DNA of 64,000 bases from RGIG8748 sp045646525 (GTDB taxonomy: Bacteria; Bacillota; Clostridia; UMGS1810). The notes under the pieces were generated by a model. It saw nothing but the letters and a program-made list of their open reading frames with translations. It was not told where the DNA came from and made no database searches. Position 1 is the stretch's first letter. The number at the start of each line of letters is the position of its first letter. Below are positions 41,001 to 48,041 of this stretch, piece after piece. A program made the translations under genes and the position numbers. The stretch is taken from positions 1 to 64,000 of the forward strand of contig JAZRKX010000038.1 of NCBI GenBank assembly GCA_045646525.1, written 5' to 3'.

Positions 41001-41692
41001 ACTTAAGTGCTTCTGCAATATCTGACTCTGTAAAGAAATTTGCAGAGGGCATAAGAAACTCTCAGGTAATCTTTATCCCCGGCGGTTTCTCGGGCGGCGA
41101 TGAGCCCGAAGGCTCTGCAAAGCTTATAACAGCATTCTTCAGAAATGATGAAATCAAAGAAGCTGTAACAGACCTTCTCGAAAACCGCGACGGTCTTATG
41201 TGCGGTATCTGCAACGGTTTCCAGGCACTTATTAAGCTGGGACTTGTTCCATACGGTAAGATTATCGACACAGACGAAAACTGTCCTACACTTACATTCA
41301 ACACCATAGGACGCCATCAGTCCAAGATTGTAAGAACAAGGATTGCATCCAACAAATCCCCCTGGCTTGCAAATACAAAGCCCGGCGAGGTTTACAATGT
41401 GCCGATATCTCACGGTGAGGGCAGATTCCTTGCATCAGAAGAGCTTATAAGAGAGCTTGCCGCAAACGGTCAAATAGTAACTCAGTATGCCGACTTAAGC
41501 GGAAATCCGACCTACGACATACAGTACAATCCCAATGGCTCTGTACTCGCAGTAGAGGGTATCACATCACCCGATGGCAGAGTACTCGGTAAGATGGGTC
41601 ATACCGAAAGATATACCAGTGGACTTTACAAGAATGTAGAGGGTAATTACGATATGGGCATATTTGATGCTTGTGTTAAGTATTTTAAGTAA
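38003..41692 (+). CDS. purL: Phosphoribosylformylglycinamidine synthase, large fused type
   Basis: A 1229-residue single-chain FGAM synthase. It uses ATP and glutamine to turn FGAR into FGAM. The N-terminal PurS-like/linker part (to ~250) includes the signature TYWSDHCRHTTF. The AIR-synthetase-like tandem domains follow: FKNETHNHPTEIEPFGGAAT, VKPCNDFGAGG-like sequence (here KRCNDFGAGGVSVAIGELAD) and GSIGGKDSMSGSF. The C-terminal glutaminase (~975-1229) has VFPGTNCEYDSAGAM, IPGGFSGGDEPEGSA and the nucleophile Cys in MCGICNGFQALIKLG, with NVPISHGEGRF supplying the His. It is the form used by many Clostridia and proteobacteria, not the split PurS/Q/L. A strong terminator follows. Confidence 0.97.
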   Translation: MVYRVYVEKKKALAHEAASLKGDIKNFLSISGIEDVRIINRYDVENITKELFDYCKNTVFSEPQLDDVYDSIDAQDGETVFAVEFLPGQFDQRANSASECIQLISQGERPLVKTAKVYVLKGSFTDDEIEEIKKYVINPVESREASLNEYDTLVMKYEVPSEVKILDGFMDLDRDSLKDFLNENGLAMDIDDLAFCQQYFISEKRDPTITEIKMIDTYWSDHCRHTTFLTTIDSVKIDDENVKAAYDEYIAVRDTLKRTKPINLMDMATLAVKHLRANGKLDKLDESEEINACTVKIDVEMDGKKEKWLLLFKNETHNHPTEIEPFGGAATCIGGAIRDPLSGRSYVYAAMRVTGAADPTKPVSETMEGKLPQRKIVTTAANGYSSYGNQIGLATGMVDEIYHDGYVAKRMEIGAVIAAAPAENVRRERPEAGDIIILLGGKTGRDGCGGATGSSKSHTLESLESCGAEVQKGNAPEERKLQRLFRNPVASKLIKRCNDFGAGGVSVAIGELADGLVVDLNAVPKKYEGLDGTELAISESQERMAVVVEAKDADKFIELAKGENLEATKVAVVQETPYFVMNWNGKKIVNLSREFLNSNGAQKHIDVEVTKGEDFAKTVDGNFADNFRLLAGDLNVCSKRGLSERFDSTIGKGTVLMPFGGKHQKTPIQAMVNKISSEDKHTDDCSVMSWGYNPFITEKSPYHGAYLAVVESVCKLVATGASFEDVYLTFQEYFEKPKTDPKRWGKPMAAILGAFKAQMELEIGSIGGKDSMSGSFENIDVPPTLVSFAVTCDKIPNIVSNEFKKAGNKLYLIKPEYNKLLPDTASLKSVFNKVTSLAREGKAQSIYTITYGGIAEAVLKMAMGNGFGFEFSEEVSLNEIFAYNYGAFVVESAEEIDGALCVGTVTDKVSFKYGSQEVCANEINKIYEDKLEKVYKCNIASDEKEVEAFNYMAQERKSPAIKTAKPRVLIPVFPGTNCEYDSAGAMNDAGAESEIFVINNLSASAISDSVKKFAEGIRNSQVIFIPGGFSGGDEPEGSAKLITAFFRNDEIKEAVTDLLENRDGLMCGICNGFQALIKLGLVPYGKIIDTDENCPTLTFNTIGRHQSKIVRTRIASNKSPWLANTKPGEVYNVPISHGEGRFLASEELIRELAANGQIVTQYADLSGNPTYDIQYNPNGSVLAVEGITSPDGRVLGKMGHTERYTSGLYKNVEGNYDMGIFDACVKYFK

Positions 41693-41699
41693 AATAAAG

Positions 41700-41730
41700 A
41701 TGGACTGCAAACGCATGGTTTGCAGTCCAT
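41700..41730 (+). terminator. Terminator of the purine operon
   Basis: ATGGACTGCAAAC / GTTTGCAGTCCAT, perfect 13-bp stem with 5-nt loop, followed by TAATTTTATT, 8 bp after the purL stop. Confidence 0.9.
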
Positions 41731-41769
41731 TAATTTTATTAAAAAAGGATATTCAAGTTATTTATTTGA

Positions 41770-41798
41770 TTGACAAAATAATGTGTTTGTGATAAAAT
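41770..41798 (+). promoter_or_regulatory. Promoter of tRNA-Leu
   Basis: TTGACA at 41770-41775, 17-bp spacer, TAAAAT at 41793-41798; transcription would start about 15 bp before the mature tRNA. Confidence 0.8.
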
Positions 41799-41821
41799 AT
41801 TTCATGTGCTAATTTATATAT

Positions 41822-41905
41822 GCGGATGTGGCGGAATTGGCAGACGCGCCAGATTTAGGTTCTGGTATCTCCGATGTGCAGGTTCGATTCCTGTCATCCG
41901 CACCA
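41822..41905 (+). tRNA. tRNA-Leu (anticodon TAG)
   Basis: An 84-nt class II tRNA with encoded CCA. The acceptor GCGGATG pairs with CATCCGC, the anticodon stem CCAGA/TCTGG encloses TTTAGGT (anticodon TAG), a short variable arm and a T arm with GTTCGATTC follow. A promoter and a terminator flank it as a single-gene unit. Confidence 0.97.
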
Positions 41906-41934
41906 AAAAGACGGTTTTTTGAAACCGTCTTTTT
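41906..41934 (+). terminator. tRNA-Leu terminator
   Basis: AAAAGACGGTTT / AAACCGTCTTTT stem directly behind the CCA end, ending in a T-run. Confidence 0.9.
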
Positions 41935-41940
41935 CTTTGC

Positions 41941-42060
41941 TTAAATCACCATAATACCGCTATTTTACTGCGTTTGCTGACTTTGGTAATTTGCATTAAG
42001 AATTGTTTGAAATTATCAAAATCAAGCTCATTGGCAACACTTAGGCAACAACATCTTTTA
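41941..42060. other. Gene-free stretch behind tRNA-Leu with paired GGCAACA repeats
   Basis: TTGGCAACACTTAGGCAACA (about 42031-42050) holds two GGCAACA copies 11 bp apart, a pattern also seen near attachment sites of tRNA-borne elements. Leftward, an open frame reads NELDFDNFKQFLMQI to a stop and could be a protein remnant. No duplicate of the tRNA 3' end was found, so an old element scar is only a guess. Confidence 0.25.
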
Positions 42061-42074
42061 TCATATATAAATAC

Positions 42075-42103
42075 TTTACAAAAAACATAATTTATGTTAT
42101 TCT
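42075..42103 (+). promoter_or_regulatory. Promoter of exonuclease III gene
   Basis: TTTACA at 42075-42080, 17-bp spacer, TATTCT at 42098-42103, 38 bp before the start codon. Confidence 0.5.
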
Positions 42104-42141
42104 AACACAAGATAAAACAATAAATTTTCTAGGAGCAAGCT

Positions 42142-42900
42142 ATGAAAAAGTTTATTTCATGGAATGTAAACGGTCTTCGTGCTGTTTGCGGTAAAAATTT
42201 TTATGAAGTATTTTCTACTCTTGATGCAGACATATTCTGCGTACAAGAGACCAAACTTCAAGCGGGTCAGATAGACCTTGAAACAGAGGGCTACTTTCAA
42301 TACTGGAACTATGCCGAAAAGAAAGGCTACTCGGGAACAGCTGTATTTACAAAAGAGGAGCCGATGAGTGTATCTTACGGCATTGGCATAGAGGAGCATG
42401 ACAAAGAGGGCAGGGTAATAACCCTTGAATTTGACACCTTCTATTTTGTGTGCGTATATACCCCCAACTCCCAGAACGAACTAAAAAGGCTCGATTACCG
42501 CATGGTGTGGGAGGATGCTTTCCGGGATTATCTTTTGAATTTAAAGGAAAAGAAATCCGTAATAATGTGCGGTGACCTCAATGTTGCGGCAGAGGAAATA
42601 GACCTTAAAAACCCCAAGACCAACAGGCACAATGCAGGCTTTACTGATGAGGAAAGGGGCAAATTCCGTGAGCTTAAATCAAGCGGTTTTACAGATACTT
42701 TCCGATTTTTCTATCCCGATGTTGCCGATATATATTCATGGTGGTCATATCGTTTCAGCGCAAGACAAAAGAATGCAGGGTGGCGTATAGACTATTTCAT
42801 AGCATCCGATGATTTAAACCCGAAACTTGCAGATGCCAAAATTCATACCGATATCATGGGCTCCGACCATTGCCCCGTAGAACTTACCATAGAAATTTAA
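42142..42900 (+). CDS. xth: Exodeoxyribonuclease III / AP endonuclease
   Basis: A 252-residue exonuclease III-family enzyme for base-excision repair: it cuts at abasic sites and trims 3' ends. The family blocks are intact: FISWNVNGLRAVCGKNF (metal/DNA binding Asn), IFCVQETKLQAGQID (catalytic Glu), GYSGTAVFTKEEP, VYTPNSQNELKRLDYRM, MCGDLNVAAEEIDLKNP (Asp/Asn) and the terminal IMGSDHCPVELTIEI (Asp-His). AGGAGCAAGC precedes ATG. The permease gene begins 11 bp after its stop. Confidence 0.96.
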   Translation: MKKFISWNVNGLRAVCGKNFYEVFSTLDADIFCVQETKLQAGQIDLETEGYFQYWNYAEKKGYSGTAVFTKEEPMSVSYGIGIEEHDKEGRVITLEFDTFYFVCVYTPNSQNELKRLDYRMVWEDAFRDYLLNLKEKKSVIMCGDLNVAAEEIDLKNPKTNRHNAGFTDEERGKFRELKSSGFTDTFRFFYPDVADIYSWWSYRFSARQKNAGWRIDYFIASDDLNPKLADAKIHTDIMGSDHCPVELTIEI

Positions 42901-42911
42901 GGATTTTACTA

Positions 42912-44015
42912 ATGAAACATATTATATTCTTTATAAAACACAATGTAGTTATGTGCATCGCTCTTGTTGCGGCAGTTATCACCTGTATTTTTGTTCCGCC
43001 CGATGCACAGTACATAGAGTATTTCGACTTTAAAACGCTTTCTTGTCTTTTTTGTGTATTGGCGGTGGTTTGCGCTTTTAAAAACATAAACTTCTTTTAT
43101 ATTTTAGCCAAAAGCATTGTCAGAGCTTTTAAGTCCACAAGGTATGCTGTAATGACGCTTGTGTATATAACCTTTATAGGCTCTATGCTCATCGCAAACG
43201 ATATGGCGCTTCTTACATTTCTTCCTCTGGGATACTTTGTGCTTACATCCACAGGAAACCGCAGGTACATGGCTTTTACGTTTATAATGCAAAATATATC
43301 TGCAAATCTGGGCGGTATGCTTACACCGTTTGGCAATCCGCAGAATTTGTATCTGTATACCAAGTTCGAAATACCAAACGGCGAATTTATGTCGATTATG
43401 ATGCTTCCGTTTGTGATTTCTATAGTCCTTATTACTTTGTGTTGTTTCTTTGTTGAGAACAAGCCGCTTGAAATAGAAGAAGATATCATAAGACTTCCGC
43501 TTTGGCGCACTGTGATATATTCGCTTCTCTTTGTACTTTCCATAGCCATAGTATTCAGAACAATACCTTACTATATAGGGCTATTTCTCATACCTGCGGT
43601 GCTCATTTTCATGGACAGGCACGCTCTCAGGATGGTGGATTATCCGCTTTTATTTACCTTTGTGTTCTTCTTTGTGTTCTCGGGCAATCTGGCAAGGCTT
43701 GAGCCTGTAGAAAAACTGTTTTCCTATCTTATGGACAAGAGCACTCTGATATTTGGTACGCTTTCGTGTCAGTTTATAAGCAATGTTCCGTCTGCTATAC
43801 TGCTGTCGCAGTTTACACAGAATTACCCCGATTTGTTAATCGGAGTAAACATAGGCGGTGTCGGTACTCTTATTTCATCCTTGGCAAGCCTTATAACTTT
43901 TAGGGAATACACATTGCATAACCCTGATAAAGCACTTAGTTATATAGGCAAATTTTCCGCATACAATTTTGCATTTCTTGCAATACTCTTAATTTCGATG
44001 ATTGTTTTAAGATAA
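42912..44015 (+). CDS. SLC13/ArsB-type anion permease
   Basis: A 367-residue membrane protein with about ten hydrophobic helices, of the ion-transporter superfamily that includes ArsB, CitM and SLC13 (DASS) carriers. The hairpin/repeat signatures are MLIANDMALLTFLPLGYFVL followed by NISANLGGMLTPFGNPQN in the first half, and FISNVPSAILLSQF with IGVNIGGVGTLISSLASLI in the second. The NPQN/GNPQN motif is typical of citrate/arsenite-type members. The substrate cannot be told from sequence. ATG 42912 is chosen (KHIIFFIKHN) over an in-frame ATG inside xth. A strong bidirectional terminator follows. Confidence 0.85.
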   Translation: MKHIIFFIKHNVVMCIALVAAVITCIFVPPDAQYIEYFDFKTLSCLFCVLAVVCAFKNINFFYILAKSIVRAFKSTRYAVMTLVYITFIGSMLIANDMALLTFLPLGYFVLTSTGNRRYMAFTFIMQNISANLGGMLTPFGNPQNLYLYTKFEIPNGEFMSIMMLPFVISIVLITLCCFFVENKPLEIEEDIIRLPLWRTVIYSLLFVLSIAIVFRTIPYYIGLFLIPAVLIFMDRHALRMVDYPLLFTFVFFFVFSGNLARLEPVEKLFSYLMDKSTLIFGTLSCQFISNVPSAILLSQFTQNYPDLLIGVNIGGVGTLISSLASLITFREYTLHNPDKALSYIGKFSAYNFAFLAILLISMIVLR

Positions 44016-44023
44016 CAAAAAAT

Positions 44024-44051
44024 AAAACCCACAACCTTGGTTGTGGGTTTT
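44024..44051. terminator. Bidirectional terminator between permease and rpsI
   Basis: AAAACCCACAACC / GGTTGTGGGTTTT, perfect 13-bp stem with a 2-nt spacer, between convergent genes; A- and T-runs on both sides serve both directions. Confidence 0.9.
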
Positions 44052-44068
44052 GATATACGATAAACAAA

Positions 44069-44458
44069 TTATCTCTTGGAAAACTGGGGTGCTCTTCTTG
44101 CAGCCTTTAAGCCGTACTTCTTTCTTTCCTTCATTCTGGGGTCTCTTGTTAAGAAACCTTCAGCCTTAAGGTTAGCTCTGTAAGCTTCGTCAACAGTGAG
44201 GAGGGCTCTGGAAAGACCGTGTCTTATAGCACCGGCCTGACCTGTGAAGCCGCCACCTGTAACCTTGGCAATTACATCGAACTTACCTAAGGTGTCGGTA
44301 GCTACGAGGGGCTGTCTTACAACAACCTTGAGTGTTTCCAAACCAAAGTAATCGTCTATGTCTCTATCGTTTATAGTAATTTTTCCGGTTCCGGGAACTA
44401 TTCTTACTCTTGCAACAGAGCTTTTTCTTCTTCCTGTACCATATAACTCGTTTGCCAT
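44069..44458 (-). CDS. rpsI: 30S ribosomal protein S9
   Basis: A 129-residue leftward ribosomal protein. GTGRRKSSVARVRIVPGTGK at the N-terminus, TGGGFTGQAGAIRHGLSRAL in the middle and the Arg/Lys-rich tail ending RRAPQFSKR are all typical of S9; the tail reaches into the decoding site. It lies 14 bp behind rplM as in nearly all bacteria. The terminator at 44024-44051 ends the transcript. Confidence 0.98.
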   Translation of the reverse strand: MANELYGTGRRKSSVARVRIVPGTGKITINDRDIDDYFGLETLKVVVRQPLVATDTLGKFDVIAKVTGGGFTGQAGAIRHGLSRALLTVDEAYRANLKAEGFLTRDPRMKERKKYGLKAARRAPQFSKR

Positions 44459-44472
44459 TTTTAGTATCCTCC

Positions 44473-44910
44473 TTATTTAATAATACCTGTGTAAACTTCA
44501 GGATTCTGTGCTGCATGCTCGTGCTCTGCACCTGCATATACTCTAAGTCTTGTAAGAGCCTTTGCACCTATAGTGTTGTGGGGGAGCATACCTTTAACAG
44601 CAAGTGTAACAGCCTTTTCGGGCTTTTCTGCCATGAGAGTCTTATACTTGATTTCCTTAAGACCGCCTACATAGCCTGTGTGGTATCTGTAGTATTTCTG
44701 CTCAAGCTTGTTGCCTGTGAGAACAGCCTTGTCTGCGTTTAAGATTATCACGAAATCACCGCAGTCAACATTGGGTGTAAATGTAGGCTTAATTTTACCT
44801 CTTAAGATAGAAGCAGCAGCGCTTGCTATTCTACCGAGACTTTTGCCTTCAGCATCAATAATGTACCATTTTCTTTCTACTTCAGCCGGTTTAGCCATAA
44901 ATGTACTCAT
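44473..44910 (-). CDS. rplM: 50S ribosomal protein L13
   Basis: A 145-residue leftward ribosomal protein: STFMAKPAEVERKWYIIDAE, then GKSLGRIASAAASILRGKIK, DFVIILNADKAVLTGNKLEQ and VKGMLPHNTIGAKALTRLRV. It binds 23S rRNA early in large-subunit assembly. CGGAGG is 8 nt upstream of the ATG and a near-perfect promoter lies at 44948-44976. First gene of the rplM-rpsI operon. Confidence 0.98.
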   Translation of the reverse strand: MSTFMAKPAEVERKWYIIDAEGKSLGRIASAAASILRGKIKPTFTPNVDCGDFVIILNADKAVLTGNKLEQKYYRYHTGYVGGLKEIKYKTLMAEKPEKAVTLAVKGMLPHNTIGAKALTRLRVYAGAEHEHAAQNPEVYTGIIK

Positions 44911-44947
44911 TAGATTAACCTCCGTGTTTATTTATTCAACATTTGGT

Positions 44948-44976
44948 ATTGTAATATATTTTTGCCAAGATGTCAA
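44948..44976 (-). promoter_or_regulatory. Promoter of rplM-rpsI
   Basis: Read leftward: TTGACA (44976-44971), 17-bp spacer, TACAAT (44953-44948), 38 bp before the L13 start codon. Confidence 0.85.
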
Positions 44977-45313
44977 CACTTTTTGCTTAAAAATTTAATT
45001 TATAAAATCAAATCTCTGTTTTTCTCGTTATATCTCTCTCAATCTCTCTCAATCTCGCAACTCAATTTAATTTATGTTTGATATGAAAAGGGCAAAAAAG
45101 AGAGAAAACAGGCGAAAACGGATAAAATCACCTAAAAAAGCGCAAAAAAAATAGCTGCCTCTGGCAGCTGCTTTTTTTTCCTTATAAAAAGGAGGGAAAA
45201 TGAAAAAAGTTTTGTGGTATGGGTATATGTTACCATTTTTCCCATAAAATTTCAACCCTATTTTTTGACGAAAATGTCATTTTTTGGGACATGTTTTTGT
45301 GCAAATTCTCTAA
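44977..45313. other. Gene-free region between rplM and sigH with CT-rich repeats and a terminator
   Basis: There is no convincing ORF. 45030-45057 carries AATCTCTCTC repeated in tandem (two full and one partial copy). AGCTGCC / GGCAGCT at 45153-45159 and 45163-45169 is a 7-bp stem flanked by A8 and T8 runs, a terminator working in either direction, probably for the leftward sigH transcript. The remainder is A+T-rich without recognised features. Confidence 0.55.
45153..45179 (-). terminator. Terminator downstream of sigH
   Basis: AGCTGCC-TCT-GGCAGCT hairpin bordered by A-run (left) and T-run (right), about 135 bp after the sigH stop; the only terminator-like structure before rplM. Confidence 0.65.
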
Positions 45314-45940
45314 TTAAGATATAACTTCATCCGAAAAAGAGAGTTTTTCGAGTTTTTTCTTTATTCTTTGCAGGGCGTTGTCTATGGATTTTTCGCTTTT
45401 TCCAAGCTCTTTTGCGATATCCACATAGCTTTTCCCCTGTGCATACCTCTTTAATACATCTGTCTCGTACCTGCTGAGGCAGTTTTTGAGCTGACTTTCT
45501 ATTATTTTCAGCCTTTCTTTGTTTATCATAATTTCCTCGGGGTCGGGATGCTGTATCTCCAAAAGTGATTCTATCATAGTGTTTTCATTCTCGTCATCGG
45601 CACTTTTGTTGAGCGATATATATGAATTTAGGGGAAGGTGCTTAAGCCTTGTTGCAGTTTTTATCGCAGTTATTATCTGCCTTGTTATGCACAGGTCTGC
45701 AAACGAGCGAAAGGACGAACCGCCGCTTGAATTATAGTCTTTTATAGCCTTGTACAGACCTATCATACCCTCCTGGACAATATCGGATTTTTCTGCACCT
45801 ATAAGAAAGTATGTGCGCGATTTTGATTTTACAAAATTCTTGTATTTGTTAAGAAGAAATTCCACAGCCTCCATGTTGCCGTCTTGAGCTAGCTGAAGTA
45901 CTGCATTTTCTTCCATATTTTTTAAGTCTAATGCTTTCAT
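45314..45940 (-). CDS. sigH: RNA polymerase sigma factor SigH (early sporulation / stationary phase)
   Basis: A 208-residue leftward sigma-70-family protein. Region 2: NKYKNFVKSKSRTYFLIGAE, then SDIVQEGMIGLYKAIKDYN and FADLCITRQIITAIKTATR, matching SigH of Bacillus and Clostridium. Region 4: CLSRYETDVLKRYAQGKSYV and IAKELGKSEKSIDNALQRIK. SigH directs genes for entry into sporulation. It lies divergent from the spoIIIA operon. A strong sigma-A promoter (45965-45993) precedes it. ATG 45940 is the first start; an internal Met eight codons later (MEENAVL) is an alternative. Confidence 0.93.
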   Translation of the reverse strand: MKALDLKNMEENAVLQLAQDGNMEAVEFLLNKYKNFVKSKSRTYFLIGAEKSDIVQEGMIGLYKAIKDYNSSGGSSFRSFADLCITRQIITAIKTATRLKHLPLNSYISLNKSADDENENTMIESLLEIQHPDPEEIMINKERLKIIESQLKNCLSRYETDVLKRYAQGKSYVDIAKELGKSEKSIDNALQRIKKKLEKLSFSDEVIS

Positions 45941-45964
45941 TATATATCACCACCGAGTGTATTA

Positions 45965-45993
45965 ATTTTATATGATATTTGCCTTTTTGTCAA
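45965..45993 (-). promoter_or_regulatory. Promoter of sigH
   Basis: Read leftward: TTGACA (45993-45988), 17-bp spacer, TAAAAT (45970-45965), 24 bp from the start codon. Confidence 0.75.
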
Positions 45994-46048
45994 GACAAGC
46001 AGTTCTATTTAAAGGTGAGGACAAATATACTTTACCGAGGTGATGATT

Positions 46049-46948
46049 TTGGATGCCATAAGCGATATTTTTCCCTATCTTCACTCGGATATTGCAAGAA
46101 GTCTAGGAGCATACAAAAGCTTTGGCGACGTTACCGAAATAAGAGTTGCGCTTAATAAACCCGTAATAGTGAGCCAAAGAGGGAGTGCGCATTTTCTTCG
46201 GGATATGTCGGGAAAGGCGGTAATATCGGACAAAGCCTCTTTTATGTACACGGTAAACAAGCTTTCGGGCGGAAGCCTGTACAGCATTTCGGAAAATTTA
46301 AAAAAAGGCTTTGTTACTATAGAGGGCGGTCATAGAGTGGGGATTTGCGGAAGTGCAGTAATGACGGGGTCAGCCATAGAAAACATAAAAGACATTTCGG
46401 CACTTTGCTTTAGAATCTGCAGAGAAATAAAGGGATGTGCCAATGATATATACAGGGATATATGCAGGGAGAAATCCTTTCCGAGCTGTATTATCGCATC
46501 ACCGCCAGGCTATGGCAAAACCACTGTACTAAGAGACCTTTGCAGGCTTATTGCCACGGGAAGCGCTACAAATGCGCCTCGTAAGGTAGGTATTGCAGAC
46601 GAGCGCTGCGAAATAGCCGCCATGTACGGCGGTGTATCAAATTTTGAGCTTGGCGACTATTCTTTTGTGTGCAGCGGCTATCCCAAAACCGAAGCAATGC
46701 TTCTCATGCTTCGCAGCATGAGTCCCGATGTTATAGTAACCGACGAAATAGGTGCCGACGAAGAGCTTCTCGCCGTACAACAGCTGAAAAAGTGCGGTGT
46801 GAGCGTAATTGCAAGCGTACATGCATTTGATTTGGAAGATATCATATCCCGTTTCGGAAATAACATAAAAAGCTTTGAATGTCTATTTTTCATACAAAAC
46901 AAAATGACAGGCCACACGTTGTACAGGAGGTGCAAGGGTGATTATTAA
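46049..46948 (+). CDS. spoIIIAA: Stage III sporulation protein AA (ATPase)
   Basis: A ~299-residue secretion-type ATPase. The P-loop is IIASPPGYGKTTVLRDLCRL, with the later blocks GIADERCEIAAMYGG and VIVTDEIGADEELLAV (Walker B). SpoIIIAA powers the SpoIIIA-SpoIIQ channel between mother cell and forespore. Start choice: GAGGTG at 46037-46042 is 6 nt before TTG 46049, whereas ATG 46043 and GTG 46040 overlap the ribosome site, so TTG is preferred with moderate certainty. First of eight consecutive spoIIIA genes. Confidence 0.95.
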   Translation: MDAISDIFPYLHSDIARSLGAYKSFGDVTEIRVALNKPVIVSQRGSAHFLRDMSGKAVISDKASFMYTVNKLSGGSLYSISENLKKGFVTIEGGHRVGICGSAVMTGSAIENIKDISALCFRICREIKGCANDIYRDICREKSFPSCIIASPPGYGKTTVLRDLCRLIATGSATNAPRKVGIADERCEIAAMYGGVSNFELGDYSFVCSGYPKTEAMLLMLRSMSPDVIVTDEIGADEELLAVQQLKKCGVSVIASVHAFDLEDIISRFGNNIKSFECLFFIQNKMTGHTLYRRCKGDY

Positions 46949-47453
46949 ACTTGCGGGAATGATAACTGTAATGCTTTCATCTGCTCTTACAGGATTTTAT
47001 TTTGCCGATTCCATGGTGCAAAGGGAGAGGGAGCTATGCAATCTTTCCGATGCTATAAACCTTATGATAGGCGAGATAGGGTACAGCCATCTTTGTATAA
47101 AGGATATCTTTTTTAAGGTATCGTCTCTTGTAAAGGGCGAAGCGGCAGAGCTTTTCAGGCTTATATGCACATCGCTCGAAAGGGGCGAGACGGCAGCGGC
47201 TGCATGGGAGAGCGCAGTAGAGAGCGCATCGGGGATAATGTCTCTTAAAAATACCGATTGCGAAATTCTTATAAAAAGCGGATATCTATTTGAGGCATAC
47301 GGTCTTGATGAGCAGATATCCAACCTTGAAGCGTTAAAGAGCCGCATAGAAAATCTTGCCAGCGATGCCGGGCAGTATAAAAAGAAGAACAGCAGAATAG
47401 TAAAAATGCTTGGTATCTACGGGGGAATTCTCCTTTGTATAATAGTTTTTTAG
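46938..47453 (+). CDS. spoIIIAB: Stage III sporulation protein AB
   Basis: A 171-residue protein. Start GTG 46938 behind AGGAGGTG, inside the end of spoIIIAA. One N-terminal membrane helix (IIKLAGMITVMLSSALTGFY) and one near the C-terminus (MLGIYGGILLCIIVF), with a soluble helical domain between (LCNLSDAINLMIGEIGYSH), as in SpoIIIAB, whose fold resembles GspF of type II secretion. Part of the mother-cell SpoIIIA complex. Confidence 0.93.
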   Translation: MIIKLAGMITVMLSSALTGFYFADSMVQRERELCNLSDAINLMIGEIGYSHLCIKDIFFKVSSLVKGEAAELFRLICTSLERGETAAAAWESAVESASGIMSLKNTDCEILIKSGYLFEAYGLDEQISNLEALKSRIENLASDAGQYKKKNSRIVKMLGIYGGILLCIIVF

Positions 47454-47462
47454 GAGCGGATT

Positions 47463-47657
47463 ATGGGAACGGAACTTATATTTCAGATAGCGGCAATAGG
47501 TATAATAGTATCTGTGCTTTGCAGACTTCTTGTGCAGTCGGGCAGAGATGAACAGGCATTTATGCTCTCTATTGTCGGACTTGTGGTGGTAATGCTTATG
47601 GTGGTAAATGAGGTCAGTACCTTGTTTGAAACCGTTAAGAAGCTGTTCGATATATGA
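47463..47657 (+). CDS. spoIIIAC: Stage III sporulation protein AC
   Basis: A 64-residue two-helix membrane protein: ELIFQIAAIGIIVSVLCRLL and AFMLSIVGLVVVMLMVVNEV. The length, hydrophobic profile and SGRDEQAF turn match SpoIIIAC. It starts 9 bp after spoIIIAB and overlaps spoIIIAD by 4 bp. Confidence 0.94.
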   Translation: MGTELIFQIAAIGIIVSVLCRLLVQSGRDEQAFMLSIVGLVVVMLMVVNEVSTLFETVKKLFDI

Positions 47658-48040
47658 TATTTAAAATAGTTGTTTTTGCTATAGCTGTCTGCCTTGTTGC
47701 CGTAATCCTCAAGGAGAATTTCAAGTCGGGCGCAGTTGTGCTTACTGTGTGCGGATGCCTTGCACTGTTTTTGTTTTTTGCGCAGGTTTTCGCCTCTGTA
47801 AAGGACAGCCTGGACATTCTGGACGAAGTAAGCGGTATAAATGCCGATGCAGTGTCCATTATTTTCAAAACACTCATGGTGGCATATCTTACAAGCTTTG
47901 GAAGTGACATATGCACCGACGCGGGTGAAAAGGCAATAGCCAATGCACTTGAAACCGCAGGCAAGGCAATAATGTTATCTATGGCGCTCCCTATGCTTGT
48001 GGGGATTTTTAAATCGGTAAGGGATATAATCGGAGGATAA
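47654..48040 (+). CDS. spoIIIAD: Stage III sporulation protein AD
   Basis: A 128-residue membrane protein with about four helices: IFKIVVFAIAVCLVAVILKE, VLTVCGCLALFLFFAQVFA, IIFKTLMVAYLTSFGSDIC with the typical SDICxDAGE motif (SDICTDAGEKAIANALE), and a final helix IMLSMALPMLVGIF. It is coupled to spoIIIAC by a 4-bp overlap; spoIIIAE starts 1 bp later. Confidence 0.95.
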   Translation: MIFKIVVFAIAVCLVAVILKENFKSGAVVLTVCGCLALFLFFAQVFASVKDSLDILDEVSGINADAVSIIFKTLMVAYLTSFGSDICTDAGEKAIANALETAGKAIMLSMALPMLVGIFKSVRDIIGG

Positions 48041-48041
48041 T

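Noticed and set aside
45030..45057. CT-rich tandem repeat as a CRISPR or regulatory array
   Set aside because: Only two and a half 10-bp copies without spacers; low-complexity DNA is the simpler reading.
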